From NCBI RefSeq assembly GCF_019972115.1, contig NZ_BPFJ01000002.1, positions 310,001 to 374,000 on the forward strand: DNA of 64,000 bases, in the 5' to 3' direction. The DNA is from Sulfurovum sp. TSL6 (GTDB lineage Bacteria; Campylobacterota; Campylobacteria; Campylobacterales; Sulfurovaceae). Under the pieces are notes generated by a model. That model ran no database searches. It was not told the DNA's origin and was given only the letters and a program-made list of their open reading frames with translations. Each line of letters begins with the position of its first letter. Within the stretch, counting starts at the first letter, position 1. The position numbers and the translations under genes are program-made. Of the stretch, positions 62,699-64,000 are shown piece by piece.

Positions 62699-63857
62699 TA
62701 CAATATATAAATTTGTTTTTCCTTTTTTTGTATTATTCAACCTATTGGCATATGAACAAAATCTATTTACAGGTTTTTCAAATCTCATCATGTTAATGTC
62801 GGTGAGTTTTTTAATATTTTGTTTAGTGATATTGAAAAACAATATAAAGACAAAATCAGTTATAGGTAACAAAGTCTTAGCTTTTTTATTACTAAGTATT
62901 GTATTGTCAGAATGGATAAGTACATTATCTTCACAAGTATTGGATATAAGTCAGTATTCTGATTGGCATTTATTATTAAAATTACTTTTGATAAACATCT
63001 GGTTAGTGTTTATGCTTTTGTACCTAGAGCTATCCGATATTAAAGAGCTTTTAGAGTCATATTATAAAATTGGAATTCTACTTGCAATTATTAACTTATT
63101 AATTATGTATAATGGCAGCTTCTTATTTTGGAACAAAATATACATTGTGAGAGGTGCATCAATATTTTATGACCCTAATTTCTTTGGTGCTTTTAATATG
63201 TTCTTACTTCTTTATTACATTTTATTTAAATTGAATAAAAGTACAAAATCTTTCTTAGTCACAGGAATACTGATACTCAGTTTAATTTTAACTTTTTCAA
63301 AAGCATCAGTTGCAGCATTTGTCATATCACTTTTTTTTTATTTTTTCTTGAAAACAACTTTATTGAAGAAAATATTAGCCATCGTTATATTTATGGTAAC
63401 AAGTATTTTAGTTTATTTCATATTTACAAAACTAGATTTTTTTAGATTTTCCATGGGATTTAATAATAGAGATAATATGGCATCTTTTTTTCTAGATAAA
63501 ATTTCTGAATCACCTCTTTTTGGTTATGGAGCAAACGATTTAAAAGTGCATTTGTTGAATAATGATTTATTGAATAGGAGTTTTCATAATTATTTATTGG
63601 ACACAATTTTTGCATACGGCTTTATCACTGGAGCTATAATTGTTTTAGTAATAACATGTACCTTTTTTATTTTAAAAAAATACGATTTAAAATTAGCAAT
63701 TTTGTTTTTCGCATTAGTACTTAATGCAAATTTTATTAGTTATTCAATCGGTGGATTTGGCGCAATGTCAATTTTGTTAACCTTGCCAGTAATTTATGCT
63801 ATTAAAATTATTAGTTTGAAAGACCAAATAGTTATCTTTATTAAGGAAAAAAAATGA
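62676..63857 (+). CDS. Wzy-type O-antigen/polysaccharide polymerase
   Basis: About 393 aa with 10-11 membrane helices and a larger periplasmic loop. A typical GYGANDLKVHL segment near residue 285 and RSFHNYLLDTIFAYGFITG near 303 match the Wzy_C region of O-antigen ligase/polymerase proteins. Start: TTG at 62676, with GAGGA 8 nt upstream; an upstream TTG at 62661 lacks spacing. It overlaps the glycosyltransferase by 23 nt. It would join flipped repeat units in the periplasm, completing a Wzx/Wzy pathway with the flippase. Very AT-rich. Confidence 0.7.
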   Translation: MNTYYYNSTIYKFVFPFFVLFNLLAYEQNLFTGFSNLIMLMSVSFLIFCLVILKNNIKTKSVIGNKVLAFLLLSIVLSEWISTLSSQVLDISQYSDWHLLLKLLLINIWLVFMLLYLELSDIKELLESYYKIGILLAIINLLIMYNGSFLFWNKIYIVRGASIFYDPNFFGAFNMFLLLYYILFKLNKSTKSFLVTGILILSLILTFSKASVAAFVISLFFYFFLKTTLLKKILAIVIFMVTSILVYFIFTKLDFFRFSMGFNNRDNMASFFLDKISESPLFGYGANDLKVHLLNNDLLNRSFHNYLLDTIFAYGFITGAIIVLVITCTFFILKKYDLKLAILFFALVLNANFISYSIGGFGAMSILLTLPVIYAIKIISLKDQIVIFIKEKK

Positions 63858-64000
63858 AAATAGTCCACATTGTTGAATCATTCGCTGGCGGTGTTTTTGA
63901 TTTTCTAGTCGACCTGACCAGTGGAATGCCTGAAAACGAGTTTATTATTATTTATGGTGAACGAGAGCACACTCCTGAAAATTTTGAAAAATATTTTCCA
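63854..64000 (+). CDS. Glycosyltransferase, N-terminal part, cut by window edge
   Basis: 49 codons of a plus-strand frame that starts ATGA over the polymerase stop, with AAGGA 7 nt upstream. The product begins MKIVHIVESFAGGVFDFLVDLT, the N-terminus of a family-4 glycosyltransferase (the GG loop after the first strand binds the acceptor side). It continues the polysaccharide operon beyond the window. Confidence 0.7.
   Translation, partial: MKIVHIVESFAGGVFDFLVDLTSGMPENEFIIIYGEREHTPENFEKYFP

Noticed and set aside
1-64000. CRISPR arrays, tRNA or rRNA genes, insertion sequences
   Set aside because: No regularly spaced short repeats, cloverleaf, ribosomal sequence, transposase or terminal inverted repeats were recognised.

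Overview
The window looks like a chromosomal segment of a free-living Campylobacterota (Epsilonproteobacteria), most likely close to Sulfurovum/Sulfurimonas. This rests on several signs: moderately AT-rich DNA, the futalosine-type menaquinone gene mqnC, the kdsA-ribH-nusB order, a short (~407 aa) glucose-6-phosphate isomerase, the CcoI-type copper ATPase followed by ccoS, an NhaD antiporter, and SixA- and MshQ-like genes. The genus is inference. No rRNA, tRNA, CRISPR array, insertion sequence or phage gene was seen.

Layout. 0-10 kb, almost all minus strand: a truncated CDF metal transporter, a membrane protein, htpG, a sixA-like phosphatase (plus strand), a transglutaminase-like protein, a repeat lipoprotein split by a frameshift, a zinc-ribbon membrane protein, guaA, nhaD and nadB. 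A 48-aa lipoprotein gene lies just upstream of nadB. 10-18 kb, plus strand: a DUF721 protein and uvrC, then a probable c-di-GMP-I (GEMM) riboswitch leading a four-gene signalling operon (PAS sensor, HPt protein, large hybrid histidine kinase, CheY-like regulator). 18-21.5 kb, minus: lon and bamD. 21.8-28.2 kb, plus: a large MshQ-like surface protein and four prepilin-like proteins, an operon resembling the minor-pilin part of an MSHA/type IV pilus. 28.3-44.2 kb: housekeeping genes (hpf, recG, an M16-like protein, mqnC, nusB, ribH, kdsA, a DMT transporter, an MscS channel, der, trpS, murI, rho). A small family of intergenic palindromic repeats lies here. 44.3-47.6 kb: ccoI, ccoS and a YfaZ-like outer-membrane protein.

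47.7-64 kb is a sugar-nucleotide and surface-polysaccharide region: phosphomannomutase/phosphoglucomutase, pgi, UDP-glucose dehydrogenase, UDP-glucuronate epimerase, an EptA-like phosphoethanolamine transferase, then galU-cysD-cysN-(DUF2061-cysC)-cysC-cysQ-flippase-sulfotransferase-glycosyltransferase-polymerase-glycosyltransferase (cut by the window end). Genes overlap or abut from galU to the end. The set makes UDP-glucose, UDP-glucuronate and UDP-galacturonate, activates sulfate to PAPS, recycles PAP, and encodes a sulfotransferase beside a Wzx/Wzy-type pathway. No PAPS reductase is seen. The best reading is a locus for a sulfated surface polysaccharide, with a membrane-anchored APS-kinase paralogue as its most unusual part.

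Other points of interest are three promoters whose -10 box sits exactly 6 nt before the start codon (predicted leaderless mRNAs), and a lipoprotein of four exactly 94-residue repeats broken at an A6 tract.
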